DNA of 64,000 bases from Paraescarpia echinospica. Lineage: Eukaryota > Annelida > Polychaeta > Sabellida > Siboglinidae. The stretch is taken from the NCBI GenBank assembly GCA_020002185.1, contig CM034539.1:33066918-33130917 (forward strand). Reading direction: 5' to 3'. A model generated the notes under the pieces. It did not search any database, was not told the DNA's origin, and was given only the letters and a program-made list of their open reading frames with translations. Position numbers and translations under genes: made by a program. This document shows positions 9,732 to 21,449 of this stretch, in pieces; position 1 is the stretch's first letter, and each line of letters opens with the position of its first letter.

Positions 9732-12075
9732 TAGGGAGGTCAGTGAAAATGCAATAATTCATCAGATTGGCAAATGTGATACACCATTGGAAAGGTCTAT
9801 TTAAGAGATAACTCTCTGTGATGAAAATTGGCGAAGTTATAGACAATTATGTAAAGGCCATTGAATAAATTTGTGTGACAGTTTTTTTGATCTGAAGGAA
9901 ATATGAAAAAATAATCTTGTACAATACAAACAACTTAGCTAAAACTTGATATTTTATGTATTTCCTTTAAATATCATTTACGAAAGGAATTATACATAAA
10001 ATTAAGTTAATTAACTAAGCTACTAACCTTTTGAAAAAGCTTACAAAAGTGTCTCCAGGTCCCCAAAGTGTCTCCTCGTCATCCATATATATATACAGGT
10101 ATGTCTACATAATATACATGTCTGGCTCGTTGTCATACTCCACATTGAACCAGCTTGGGAAGCCTGCTACCCACAGGTTGGAGGATATGCTTTAATGGTT
10201 TCCATTATGTGGATATCCAAAAAATCTGACATGTTTTAGAAGTGGCAGGTATACCAGCAAAATCATGTGGACGTTAGTGAGTACGTGCATGCATGTCATG
10301 TATGCAAAGTTAGTAAAATGTGTGTGTGAGAGTATAAACATAGCCAGATATTGCATGCATTAATGTAAACATTCTGCTTTGGCCTTGCACCATATAATTA
10401 TGTAAACATATTTTATATGTAGGTTTGTGTGTGTGTCCGCAAGTGTGCGTGTGCGTAAAATTAGTAAAGTGAGAAGGATAGCCAACTATTGCAAGCAACA
10501 ATAAGCATTCCGCTACACAACATGCATGTACAACATTATATGTATATATATATATATATATAATATATATATTGCTATGCAAGTTTGAATTATCTGATGT
10601 AATGTTGTATCTGCAAAGATCCGTTTGCAGAGAACAGCGATGGCTGGAAGTAGGATATGAAGAATCACTTCCGCATTTGCATCTACATCAGAAAGCGTTG
10701 TCAGCATTTCAAACACCTTGTCCTTCTTGATGCGAATAGCGTCTCCAAAGATAGGCGTACTCGTCCCACTCATTAACTCATTGATGTTTCTGCATGACTC
10801 CTGGCAGAATGACACGAGTTGCTGGTAGTGAATATTCATGTCCAAGACGTGAACACTCGTGTCTTCGATCATGCATCAGAGGGGCAGGTGACCAGCTTGC
10901 TGATGAGTCCAAGTGTTTTACATCCAGCGAGAAACTGGCGTTTCTAAGACGTTTAGAACAGATTTCAACAACCGGTTTGACGCACCTTGTTTTTTTAGAA
11001 AGCACCGCATTTCATTGCTTGCAGCATTCAAAAATAAAATGTTGAAAAAGCATGCATATCAATCACCGCTGAAGCAAAATGTTGCACTGTACCAACACCA
11101 GGAAATGTGAAATCATGTTATATATTCATCTACAAATTAATACTTCTAGGAAGATACAGTAAAAAAACAACCACAAAAAACCACCACCAAGCCAATGTTT
11201 ATACATGCAGTTAGTTGCAGCAAGATCAATGCAGTGTAATTAGAAGTACATTATATGTCTAATTTATGGAGAGGTTGTCATTTATTTGTTGTCATTTGTT
11301 ATTTATTTTACATGATCATAACATGAAAATAAACTTAAAATATTCATATAACGTCCACCATGTAATACCTGATAGCATGTCTGTGCATATGTAAACACGA
11401 ATAACAAATGCATGGCTAAAACACAACTTCAGAATACACGATTGTAATGATGTGTACGTCGGGTATGTGAGCGATAATAGAAGAAATTCGTTGCCGGACA
11501 TGGGGTACCGCTACGTTCGAGCTTGGGGCAAAAATGGGCAACGGTGTATCTCCGCCAAATTTGCATTAATATTACGTTTATACAGTACTAAATAGCACAG
11601 GTGTAGTTTGCCAGAGTTTCCGCAAGCTGTTCATACCTTAGATCCTCTCTAAATACGACCAATGTTCAACATAATATTTTCTTAATTTTATTTCAATTCG
11701 TATAAGAAACACGCCAAAAGAAAGAGCATCATTTTGCAATTTCAACCATATCGCCAAACATAGCATTCGCGGGTAGTAACGCGAGTACGTGATTTTATTA
11801 AAAACACCGCCCTTCCGCGAGATTAAATATGGCTGCGTCCGCAACGAAACGAAATGTCGGTGGGTGTCGTTGTTTCATCACGAGTATCTGAATGAAGCAT
11901 TACGAATTCGCAAAAGCAGGTATTTTTATCACAAAGAAGACATATTTATGTTTCTTTTGATATAAAATATATGACCAGTCTTTATAAATCAAAGGACTTA
12001 CAATGTTTTAACATAGGCGATTTAGCATTGCGTCCCAATGCAAACGCGTTTGCGTGATTTCTTCCGACCTCCCTA
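9732..12075. mobile_element. TIR-bounded DNA element inserted in gag
   Basis: TAGGGAGGTC at 9732-9741 is inverted as GACCTCCCTA at 12066-12075. The word GAAATG lies just outside both ends (9725-9730 and 12076-12081) and may be part of a target duplication. TIRs starting TAGGG would suit a hAT element, but no transposase was recognised. A minus-strand open frame at 10513-10872 (with SDVDANAEVILHILLPAIAV) belongs to it. The rest is AT-rich. Confidence 0.6.
10513..10872 (-). CDS. Unrecognised ORF inside the TIR element
   Basis: 119 codons. The first about 90 look protein-like (NINELMSGTSTPIFGDAI, KKDKVFEMLTTLSDVDANA, ILLPAIAVLCKRIFADT), and the end reads into a TA microsatellite. It may be a degraded element protein. 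I do not recognise the family. Confidence 0.3.
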   Translation of the reverse strand: MIEDTSVHVLDMNIHYQQLVSFCQESCRNINELMSGTSTPIFGDAIRIKKDKVFEMLTTLSDVDANAEVILHILLPAIAVLCKRIFADTTLHQIIQTCIAIYILYIYIYIHIMLYMHVV

Positions 12076-12856
12076 GAAATGAGGGACCTACTTGTAGAGG
12101 CTTACGCAGCATATGATCGCGCATGCTGCTGTTGACCCAGACAAGAAAAGGCGTACTTTATGTCCTGGATAGGGGCAAACACGTACCAACTTGTCAACAA
12201 ACTCTTTAGCACATCTGAATTAGCTGCTGAAACGTTTGACCAGGTAGTCAAGAGGCTTGATGAACATTATAAAGAGTCATTGCACGAGCTGGCTGCCTCA
12301 TACCATACTCATATCAATGCAAAATGAAACCTGGTCAGTCGTATTCATTCGCGACATGAATGTGTTGAACACTCCGCACGACGAGGTCCGCCGGACTTGT
12401 CTGAGGGAGTCGTCTCCCACTCTTGAGAGTGTGCTAAAGACAGCAAATTCATACATGGCATTAGCTGCTAGTGATGCCATCGTGAAGGGGCCTGCACATG
12501 GGCCTATACCAGGGCATGCACAGGAAGTCCTGGCTGTGGAGAAAGTGCGTCCTCCGCGACGAACCAAGATGGGCACCCACAAGTACGAGAAATTTCATGC
12601 GCCCGATTCTCGACAAGATCGGCGACATGTACAACGATGCATTGGGTGTGGCTCCACAACACATCTGAGAGCTGCATGTCCTTTCAAGAAAGCCGTGTGC
12701 AACAAGTGTGAAAAAGTAGGCCACATAAAATTAGTATCCCACTCCAAACGCTCGAGCAAGACAAGCAACGCCTTTGATTGCAACACTGCTTCAATGACTA
12801 TCATGACCTTGTACACTTTCAATTTGAATTCTTTCAATAGCATTTATACAGTTTAG
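12076..12856 (+). pseudogene. Ty3/gypsy-like gag remnant, 3' part with zinc knuckle
   Basis: After the element, pieces in shifted frames read AVDPDKKRRT, YFMSWIGANTYQL, FDQVVKRLDEHYKESLHEL and SYHTH, the capsid region of gypsy gag. They continue to CIGCGSTTHLRAACP and FKKAVCNKCEKVGHIK, two CCHC-type knuckles (Cx2Cx4Hx4C). Stops and frameshifts are present. No protease, RT or integrase follows. Confidence 0.72.
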
Positions 12857-13262
12857 CAACAGTTACACATTTCACATTGGTAACTTCCTATTATTGTTGC
12901 ATGGCAATGCTGACATTAAACATCAAGTGGGACGATACCAAACCGAAAATTGCACAACATAAAACATACTAAAATGATGTCGGAAGAGAGAAGTGTTTCA
13001 GATGCATTTAAAGGCAAATCAAGAATTTTGTAGGTATTAGCAAGTCCTATGAATCTTTCAACGTGCACTGTTTTTGAAGCGATTTTTCTGTCTTTTAATA
13101 CAGTTCTCCCACTCATCCGGTTTTACTTTGAAAAAAGTAGGTATGTTGACAGCTACATTGGATGGCACACATAAATCTTGCACACAAAAAACCTTGTCAC
13201 ACATTATAGAGTCCCCTGGGTCGCACATTTATGGCAATGATGACCGTTCGACTATCTGGTGG

Positions 13263-14091
13263 TCACTGGTGGATCCCCCATAAGAATATGTCATGTAAGT
13301 ACATAGACCACCTGGAGATATATCGTACAAAATTGTTCACGTTATTTCTGTTCTCATAGGTACTGAAGGCTGACTCTTGTGCAGTGGGATACGTGGGCTT
13401 CTTGACTGGCAACTCTGTTCCATCTATAATCACTCTGGTTGTCTTGAAATCTTCTTTATATCCAGACGGTGCATAGAACTTGACAAGATCTTGTGAAACC
13501 AAAAGTGGACAATCTCTCAATTGAAGCATCATGAATTTTATCCAAGTACAAAATATATTGTAGACATCTGCCTCTGATATATCAAAGAGACTGTTCAGTT
13601 CAAGGTCACTGTAATGCTTTCTCAGCTTGATTAACACAAGCCCACGGAAATGCTCTCACATGTAAGTGAGATGGTGTGCTCCTTGTCTAAGAGTACATAA
13701 TACCCATAATGAACTTTTGGTAATTCTCAACACCAGTAAAACAATACAATCCAGCAGGATCATTCCTGAATTTATCTGCTGAGAACGAGGGCAAGCGAAC
13801 ATTTGAAACAGCATCTGAGGTATTGACAGAGGATGCATTGTAGATCTGTGTTATAGCAAACACAGCACCAGGACGTTCGAAATATTCCTGGGCATCAACC
13901 TGCTCTCCAACATATCGGATAACAGGACAAGCTAATGATGGTTCAGGAGATAGTTGTGTTGATGCTGATGGGAATATCATGGTACGAGAAGCAAGTATCT
14001 GTCTAGCATGTTTCCCTGCCTCTCTCTCTGATGATAAAGAAGATGGTGCATTGGACCACGGGTAGATGCTGGGTACCGCGCCTCTCTTCAC
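13263..14091 (-). pseudogene. DDE_Tnp_4-like transposase remnant
   Basis: On the minus strand two frame blocks join: LYCFTGVENYQKFIMGIMYS, then LIKLRKHYSDLELNSLFDIS, DVYNIFCTWIKFMMLQL and RVIIDGTELPVKKPT plus AFSTYENRNN. This is the layout of IS5/Harbinger-type DDE_Tnp_4 transposases (often THAP-linked, ISL2EU-like): helix-turn-helix, then the first catalytic Asp in VIID. The frame breaks near 13640, and the later catalytic residues are missing. No TIRs were found. Confidence 0.68.
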
Positions 14092-14689
14092 ATAACGCGA
14101 TTTTTGGCACCTTTGTATTTTCGCGATAACACAGTTTCGCCGTTTTTAAAGTGTGAGTATTTCAATCAAAGCAACTTTTCAAATAATTTGTTTGTACAAT
14201 TGTGATGAAATATATCGTAGAGATTTATAATGTAAATATCTCATGGAACAATTTGGCAATTTTTTTAACAATGTTTCCTATTGCCTACGGCAAAAAATAT
14301 GGATCACCAGTAATAGGCAGTATACTGACTCACTAGTCGCTGAATGGTGCATTCCCCAGGATGCATTAAGTTTACCATAAATATACCACGTGGACTCAAT
14401 ATATAACTTATAAATGCTTACGAGTACCGTTTCTGGCGTTGTTGTGACGGTAGTGCTGCCATCTTGCGAATCAAACCAAACACTCCACATTGACGAGATT
14501 CCCATTACGAGGAATTACCCAACCACTAATCACTATATAAAATAAACACTTGTTGTTTTAGTTATACTAGCTAAAATACCAATTCAATTATTTGTGTATG
14601 ACTTTTACTATTACATATCTACTAGCTAAAATGCTCGTCCCATGAACTACTATGATAATTTGGTAGTTCATACGTGACAGTCGTAATAA

Positions 14690-14955
14690 TACTATTTACC
14701 AAATGTTAGAATACACATCAATATTACAACACCATACCGCACTCGCGTAGATAGACGAAGTTCGGAGAGAAAGTGAAGGTCATATCCACCAATAAACCGT
14801 TGTCGTGTGTAGAATAATTATTGTGAAATACTATTCGTATTGCTATAGTATTGGCATAGGGTAGGTCTACTACATATTCCCAAGCAACTTAATCCATTAC
14901 TCAGAAACCGTTTTCCCGACGTATTTGCTGCGCGTGCGTGGTTGCCCCTTCTGCA
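14690..14955. repeat. Dispersed direct repeat, right copy
   Basis: Partner of 7925-8240. Strongly diverged but colinear from the AATGTTAGA word to the GCGTGCGTGGTT word. Confidence 0.5.
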
Positions 14956-15060
14956 CCTGTGAGGAGATGCGCTTGCAATGTCCTCAAGTCATCGAATGAA
15001 TAATCTATGATGGCCGAGAAGGGCCATCGCAATGTTGTGTGGAAATCTGCACCGTCATGG

Positions 15061-15322
15061 GGCGATGCGCGATGACGCAAAGCGCGATGCGATGGACGAT
15101 GCGCGATGCGATGCCATACGCTAAGTGATACGCGATGCGCGAAGCGATACGCGATGCGATGCGATATGCGATGACGATGCGATGCGCTGCGATAAGTGAA
15201 TCTATACGCGATGCGCGATGCGATAAATGATGCGATGCGCGATGCGATGCGCGATGTGATGCGCGATGCGTTGCGCTATGCGCGACGCGATGCGACGCGC
15301 GATGCGATGCGATGCGCAATGC
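15061..15322. repeat. GCGATGC minisatellite
   Basis: Irregular array of GCGATGC/GCGATGCGAT units over about 260 bp, GC- and CpG-rich in an AT-rich setting. The minus-strand reading SHRASHRASHRAS is only the repeat. Confidence 0.92.
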
Positions 15323-15669
15323 AACGGTAAACATCATAAAGATGCCATAATGAGCATGCGTACGCCGAAAACGAGACTTAGGCAGCCATGTCTATTTTAT
15401 TAAACACATTCCTGTTAGTGTTCGGAGCATGTTTTGATGGCTGGGGACGTATATAGTTACACACGTGTGTTTTGCACAAATAATTTGTTATGTTCGTACT
15501 TCTAAAGACCAGTGCCTAGATCTCATAGCCCACTGCCCACCCATGTTGGTAGTTGTCGGTTTCCAGCAATGTGTAGTACAGTCTAGAATCTGCTTTCTCT
15601 GGCAATGGTGGAAATGCTACGGATGGTGGCAGTGACGTGGAATTGAACTGTTCTTTAATGGTTAATAAT

Positions 15670-15800
15670 AGTAATGTGTGTGTGAGTGCGTGCGAGTGTG
15701 TGTCTGTGTGTGCGTATGAGTGTGTGTGCGCGCGTGGTGTGTGCGTGGTGTGCGTGTGCGTATGTGCTTGAGTGCGTTCGTGCTTGTCTGTGCGTGCATG
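15670..15800. repeat. TG-rich degenerate microsatellite
   Basis: TGTG, TGCG and GAGTG units. Its open frames are artefacts. Confidence 0.9.
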
Positions 15801-16471
15801 ACTTATTACCTTTTAAAACCAATTATATGCAATGGTCGGCGGAAGGGCACACCTTGAAATCAAATTGATTAGGCCAGATAATACTTAGGGTTTTAATGCG
15901 TCATCGAGGAATTGCTATACTTTTCTTATGGTACATGCAAACACAGTGTCCAAAGTTTTATCTAGTAGAAAGTTGTAAAATTCATGCATTGGAAACCTAT
16001 ACCTTTAAAAACCACAAAGCAAGAAGGCACTATTTAATCAATCAATCGTCTTTAAATTGATGTTTGTTTGTGTCAAGGGCTCAAAAGATATTTGATCTTG
16101 GGTATTTTAAGTTGCATGCTGAGTAAAACTGCCATTTCTGGAATTTTTATTTAAGGACGTGTACATAACAATTAACAAGATTTACTTATTTGATCATACT
16201 ATGCTACCGTACATATCGCGTTGGCATTTCATTTGTTATTCAATAAAGTCTACTTTTTATTTAAAAAAATTACCGATCGCTACGTCAGACTAATTTTCTT
16301 TTACGCTGTGTTATCTTAAAATTGTATATTTTGTGAACAAAAACAACTATATGGAGTTGTGAAAATGGACATAATTATAGTAAATGGGGCATTGTGATTC
16401 TTTGGCGATTTGTATTTGAAAGATGGACTGTCTCTGAGTGTGTCTTAGAGTGTAGTGGCCAGCGCATGTCT

Positions 16472-16473
16472 CG

Positions 16474-16521
<48 letters not shown>

Positions 16522-16522
16522 T
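16472..16522. repeat. (CGTG)n tetranucleotide repeat
   Basis: About 12 perfect GTGC units. Confidence 0.95.
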
Positions 16523-16589
16523 ACACAATATGTTTAATCAGCATGGGGAACAAGACTAGTAATGTATTGCCCGGTTGGTACGTTCGTTA

Positions 16590-17400
16590 GATATACATAT
16601 GCGGCATAGAGAGGTGTCTGTACTGTCATGTGTACTGCTACTTGTAGAGGTGATCGGGGTAGAGGAGGGTGTGTACTGTCATGGTTACTGCTACTTGTAG
16701 AGGTGATCGGGGTAGAGGAGGGTGTGTACTGTCATGCTCACTGCTACTTGTTGACGTGCAGAATAGAGAGGTGATTGTACTGTATGATTACAGCTGTTTG
16801 TAGAGGTGATCGGGGTAGAGGAGGGTGTGTACTGTCATGGTTACTGCTACTTGTTGACGTGCAGAATAGAGAGGTGATTGTACTGTATGATTACTGCTGT
16901 TTGTAGAGGTGATCGGGGTAGAGGATGGTGTGTACTGTTATGATTACTGCTACTTGTTGATGTGCAGAATAGAGAGGTGATTTTACTGTATGATTACAGT
17001 TGTTTGTAGAGGTGATCGGGGTAGAGGAGGCTGTGTACTGTTATGATTACTGCTACTTGTTGACGTGCAGAATAGAGAGGTGTTTGTACTGTCATGATTA
17101 CTGCTACCTACAGGTGTGCGGGATAGAGAGTTTTGTGTGTACTGGCATGTCTGCTGATACTTTTATATGTACTTGTTAGAGAGGTGTACGTATTGTCATG
17201 TTTACTGCTACTTGTAAATGTTCGGGATAGAGAGTTGTGTATACGTATATGTTTACTGTTAACTGCAAGTGTGCAGCATAGCGAGGTGTGTTTACTTGCA
17301 TGTCTACTGCTATTTGTATATGTGCGGGATAGAGGGGTTTATGTAGCGTAATGTGTTCTGCTACCTGTATGTGTGCGGAATATAAAGGTGTATGTTTCGT
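16590..17400. repeat. Minisatellite, units of about 50-65 bp
   Basis: About 13 units built on ACTGCTACTTGT, AGAGGTGATCGGGGTAGAGG and GTGTACTGTCATG, with sub-types that alternate in the middle. The paralogue at 46940-47340 has about half as many units. Confidence 0.9.
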
Positions 17401-18245
17401 AACCCGTCAATAGAGACACTTATACAGAACATATTTACCTGTGTTTTGTAGAAATGTATTTGTGAGTTAATTATGCACGCTCTGGTGAAATGTATAACTC
17501 GGTTACCATAACGACAACGGGGACACACGTATGCAAATCAATATTAAAATATCAAGGACAGTGTCGTGATATTCAGTATTAATAAAAAAAAACGCGTTTG
17601 TCGAACATAGTTTCAATGCACACAAAAATGATAGACTGAACCATAAATCACAAATGTCTGAGAACTCAACAACCCTCTATCTGACGTCTTTAATGTTGTC
17701 GTAATTGTGATTTGGCATTTCCCATACCCACGCACCTAGGTTAGTATAGAAACGCCAACCCTTGTCAACTTCATTGCCCAAATTAATTACAGGTCGAATG
17801 TAATTAGACCTATTTATCCATAACATGCTGGCAAAGCGGTGAACTGTAGTTGCCATAAGGACTTATTCTGAATGTAACGGTCACGTATGGCTGACGATAG
17901 ATTTCTTTCAAAGTGTACAGGTGTTCCCACGCCGCACATATCGACTATTGCATGCACAGTTCGCCCACGCTGGGGGAATTGATAATATTTGACATGCGAG
18001 AAATTTGAAGCTGGTTCTGGCGTCGATATTTTCGTGTCAGACATAACATGTTTTGCAAGAAAACGATCCTACCAAGTGTCGACTGTTCAAACTACTAGAT
18101 TTATTTGGGTTCGGCCCAATTGAAATTCGGCAGAAAACAACAACATTTGCTATGTATTGCATGTTTCTACGAGGGCGGTCAACTTGTAGTAATCGTTGGT
18201 AGCCTAACCTTACCTATAACCATAACTAACTATAACTATTTTGTC

Positions 18246-18560
18246 TAGAGCGCGGTGGTGCAGTATTTAGAGCAACATACTCTCAATCGAGAGATACCGA
18301 GTTCAAAGCGTGGTGCTGCCGTTTCGCGTTTATTCACTCTACGTCACACCAGTTCACTCACTTGTGAGTGAGTACCTGGCTATAGACAGTGGCGGATATT
18401 TGTGTACGATAGTCTTCGCGCAGTAAGTGCAGTGTTTTCCAGAGAAGTCTATATGGTGTACAATTCAACATAGCTGCTAGGGAGTAAAATGTAAAGCGCT
18501 CTGAGCAGTCGTAAGGACTGATTACCGCATTATATAAGAACTTACCTTTATATTTTCTAC
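18246..18560 (+). mobile_element. tRNA-derived SINE, near full length
   Basis: Head GCGCGGTGGTGCAGTATTTA (A box) and GAGTTCAAAGC (decayed B box), a unique body, then AAAGCGCTCTGAGCAGTC and the ATATAAGAAC tail. The same element is at 25106, 48273 and, inverted, 32992 and 33815. Confidence 0.8.
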
Positions 18561-19459
18561 AACTGACCCTAACCGCAAGCATGACCGACTCAAACCCTAA
18601 CTACTTAAAACAATAACCTAAACCTTAATTAATAATAATTTTACACACTCCATTTATTCCCGTCGTCTGAGTGGTCCAAATGATTACGAACTCGACCCTT
18701 GTACTGTACATTATGATATCAAACTATTCACACTATATCAAGTTACCAGATATACCAATACAATAATAACGTTCGCGCTCTTTATTATAATAACTGCGAG
18801 TTTTAGTTAACGTATTCATACACTACTTACTATACAGTGCATCGGTAGTGATATGTAGAACGTGGACGTATGTCCTGGAGAGCTTAAACAATTGTAATAA
18901 TAGCACACTCATTCTTGAATACACAATGTTTAATCCACACACCGTGTAACGTGTGGTGTACCCTCATCAAATTAATGTGCCTTGATTGAGTACATTGTTT
19001 TATGAATGCTTGTTACCAGCATTAAGTTATGACTACTTTGTACAGGGTGATATTCGTCATGTCTGTATCTGTCACTTTTCTACCAAAAGATTACTGAACA
19101 AAATATTAATTAATCCTAGTGTAATCGTAGAGTTTATACCGTGCACACATTTGAATGCCTGTAGCAATGTTCGTAGCGGTGCTAGGCGCCTACATCATAC
19201 CGTGTCCCCGTTTTGTTACGTTATTGACATATCATAAGCTAATGTGTGTTATATTAAAAGTCCTCACTATTTTGAAAATTTTGAAACTTCGCTTTCAAAA
19301 CTTTGAGGCAGATTAAAAACAGTGCGTTCTGTATTTATTATTATAACTAACAATAGAGGCATTAAACTGTATTCCATCTCGACACATGTATTATGTCTTC
19401 CGCAAAGCAATGCATTTTTGTACTGTAACACTAAATCAAGGTAACTGCAGCAATTAAAT

Positions 19460-19645
19460 CAACGACGATGTCATCATCTTCGTCATCACCAACGTCATAG
19501 CCACCATCGTCGACGTCATCATCATAATCATCGTCAATATCATCATCGTCAACGTCATCATCGTCAACATCATCATCGTCAATATCATCTTCGTCAACGT
19601 CATCATCGTCATCATCATCATCGTCATCATTATCATCGTTATGGA
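19460..19645. repeat. CATCGT trinucleotide-based array, copy I
   Basis: CATCATCGTCAA units. The Asp-rich minus-strand frame is only the repeat. The paralogue at 49405-49515 is shorter. Confidence 0.93.
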
Positions 19646-19729
19646 GGCCGCGCATGTGTGTGCGTGTGTGCGTGTGTGCGTGTGTGCATGTTTTTATAGC
19701 GTAACATTTAATCAAAGAAATTGCAGCAA

Positions 19730-19800
19730 TGCCGTCATTATCATCGTCATTACTATCGTTATAGTCATTGTCATCGTCATCATCATCATTATTATCATAA
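19730..19800. repeat. (CAT)n/(TCG)n-like repeat
   Basis: Degenerate trinucleotide tract, TCATCGTCATTA units. Confidence 0.85.
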
Positions 19801-19897
19801 TTATGGCGGCCTCGTGCGATTTACAAAAAGTAAGCGTATCTAAATTAACCCTCTACTTTTCACCTTTGCCCCTACCAATGAACATTCTACTGTACAG

Positions 19898-20030
19898 TGC
19901 CCAGTTTGCAGTGTCAAGTGCTCAGTGCCCAGTATCCAATGCCCAGTATCCAGTGCCCAGTGCCCAGTGCCCAGTGAACAGTGCCCAGTGCCCAGTACTC
20001 AATACCCACTGCTCAGTGCCCACCCAAGTT
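19898..20030. repeat. CAGTGCCCAGTA minisatellite
   Basis: About ten 8- to 14-bp units of the type CAGTGCCC, AGTATCC. Confidence 0.9.
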
Positions 20031-20599
20031 GGTAGTTGATGTTTTACAACAAAGTATAATACTGTCCAGTGTCTACTTTCTCTGTAGTACCTATCCAATC
20101 ACATTTACAATTGGTTCAATTATGCTCAGAAGGGAGTTCCTGACAGCAAACTCCACTCCGTGTAAGCGGATTTCATTGGGTTTCACTGGGTTACATTGGG
20201 TTGCCTTAATTGCCAGAAGAATGTGTAATCTTTCTCCCGCAGCGAACCGTTTGCTGCGAGCCGTTTCTCTTGAAGAGATGCAATGTCCACATTTAGTCTG
20301 CTGAGCTATCTGTAAAAAACAGCTGTCTTCCGTGTGTACGTAATCTGCATGAGGTCTTCCGACACATGGTCCTGATATTCCAGCTTGCGATTCGAAGGGC
20401 TGGTACCTTCTTGACATTTGTCTTTGTTTTGTCTGGTGCAGTATTTCAGTCCACTTTTGTAGCAGGGTAAGATATGTGGGGGTCCTGGGTTGCCCGAGCG
20501 GCAAGATCCTCGTTAGTGGGATCCACAGGAGTGCACAGCACGACATTTGGCACAAGTTTGGCTGCAGGACCTGTCGGAAGATGTCATGATGACACATGA

Positions 20600-21445
20600 C
20601 CGCCTTCGGGGCTCCACTCCGGATTTTCTGTCTGGGTTTACTCCCATAGCCTTTGTCTCTCTCTCGAGACTCCCACAAGGTAGTGGGGGTTTAGGAATCA
20701 GAGTTTTACGTCTCCAAGACTGGTTGCCACCCAAGGCCAATGAGCTCAGTCTGCTTACTGCTATTTACCCAAAGCTGGAGGTTGGATTAGTGAGCGTCGG
20801 GACGTGTCCATGCACCGGTGAGCCCAGCACACTACACGTGAGAGCTCCAGCTTGCTCCCCGATCCCCAGCACATTTGTCTGGGGCCGCAAGGTACCCAGT
20901 ATCCGTGATGCGCCACAAGGAGGTTGTGCCAGAATCTTGTCTGTGGACAGGCTATGTACCTGCAGAGGAGACTTGCGCGCTCGGCTCCCTTTTTATTCTC
21001 AAAAACAGAGTTAGCTGGCGGCCGAAGCTTACACTACAGCACTTGACGCATCATACAGACCTGTGCTACTGCACCGCACTACTACATGCAACCATAGCAA
21101 GAGGATTAACCGGGTCGTGGATGTTATTTGTTTGCCTAAATCTGGGACTTGGGGCATATTTCGGATTGGGTATGTGTGTCTACGGGTCTTGCCTTTCCAA
21201 ATTCCAGTCAGCCGTTTTTGAAAAGTCTCCGTTTCCCCATTTATTTGAACCGAAACATGAAAATGTGAGATTCGGCGTTCACAGACTGTTTTTAATGCTA
21301 CAGCTACGATTGTTAGTAAACCTGCCTGGCATGTCATCATTCAATGTAAAAGTTTTAGGTTTGTTAAAAAGTACTCAATACCGTGTTGCCACGGAATTTT
21401 GCGATGCACGAATTTTGGACACCAGCAGATCTGCACTCTAGTATA
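20600..21445 (+). repeat. Unclassified interspersed repeat, copy 1
   Basis: Matches 28855-29650 in order: CCTTTGTCTCTCTC, CAGTGGTCCGGG-like GC words, CTGGGGCCGCAAGGTACCCA, GCATCATACAGACCTGTGCT and ACCGAAACATGAAAATGTGAG. Open frames of 155 and 188 codons overlap here but are not conserved in copy 2. No known protein motif. Confidence 0.7.
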
Positions 21446-21449
21446 CATA

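Larger units (their letters stand above)
15490..19640. repeat. Segmental repeat copy I
   Basis: Colinear with 44970-49520: the CCACTGCCCACCC and GTAGTTG head, a TG tract, the 54-bp minisatellite, a SINE, the TTTATACCGTGC block and the CATCGT array. Copy II carries an extra 0.7 kb after the TG tract and a shorter minisatellite. Confidence 0.8.

Noticed and set aside
15005..15337. His/Arg/Ser-rich protein on the minus strand
   Set aside because: It is the GCGATGC minisatellite.
16590..17400. CRISPR-like array
   Set aside because: Units are contiguous with no unique spacers. The setting is eukaryotic, and no cas gene is present.
18246..18330. tRNA gene
   Set aside because: A- and B-box-like words are present, but no cloverleaf or proper acceptor stem; the element continues into a SINE body and recurs with the same tail.
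19431..19715. Asp-rich acidic protein on the minus strand
   Set aside because: It is the CATCGT trinucleotide array; the paralogue at 49.4 kb has a different length and gives no conserved protein.
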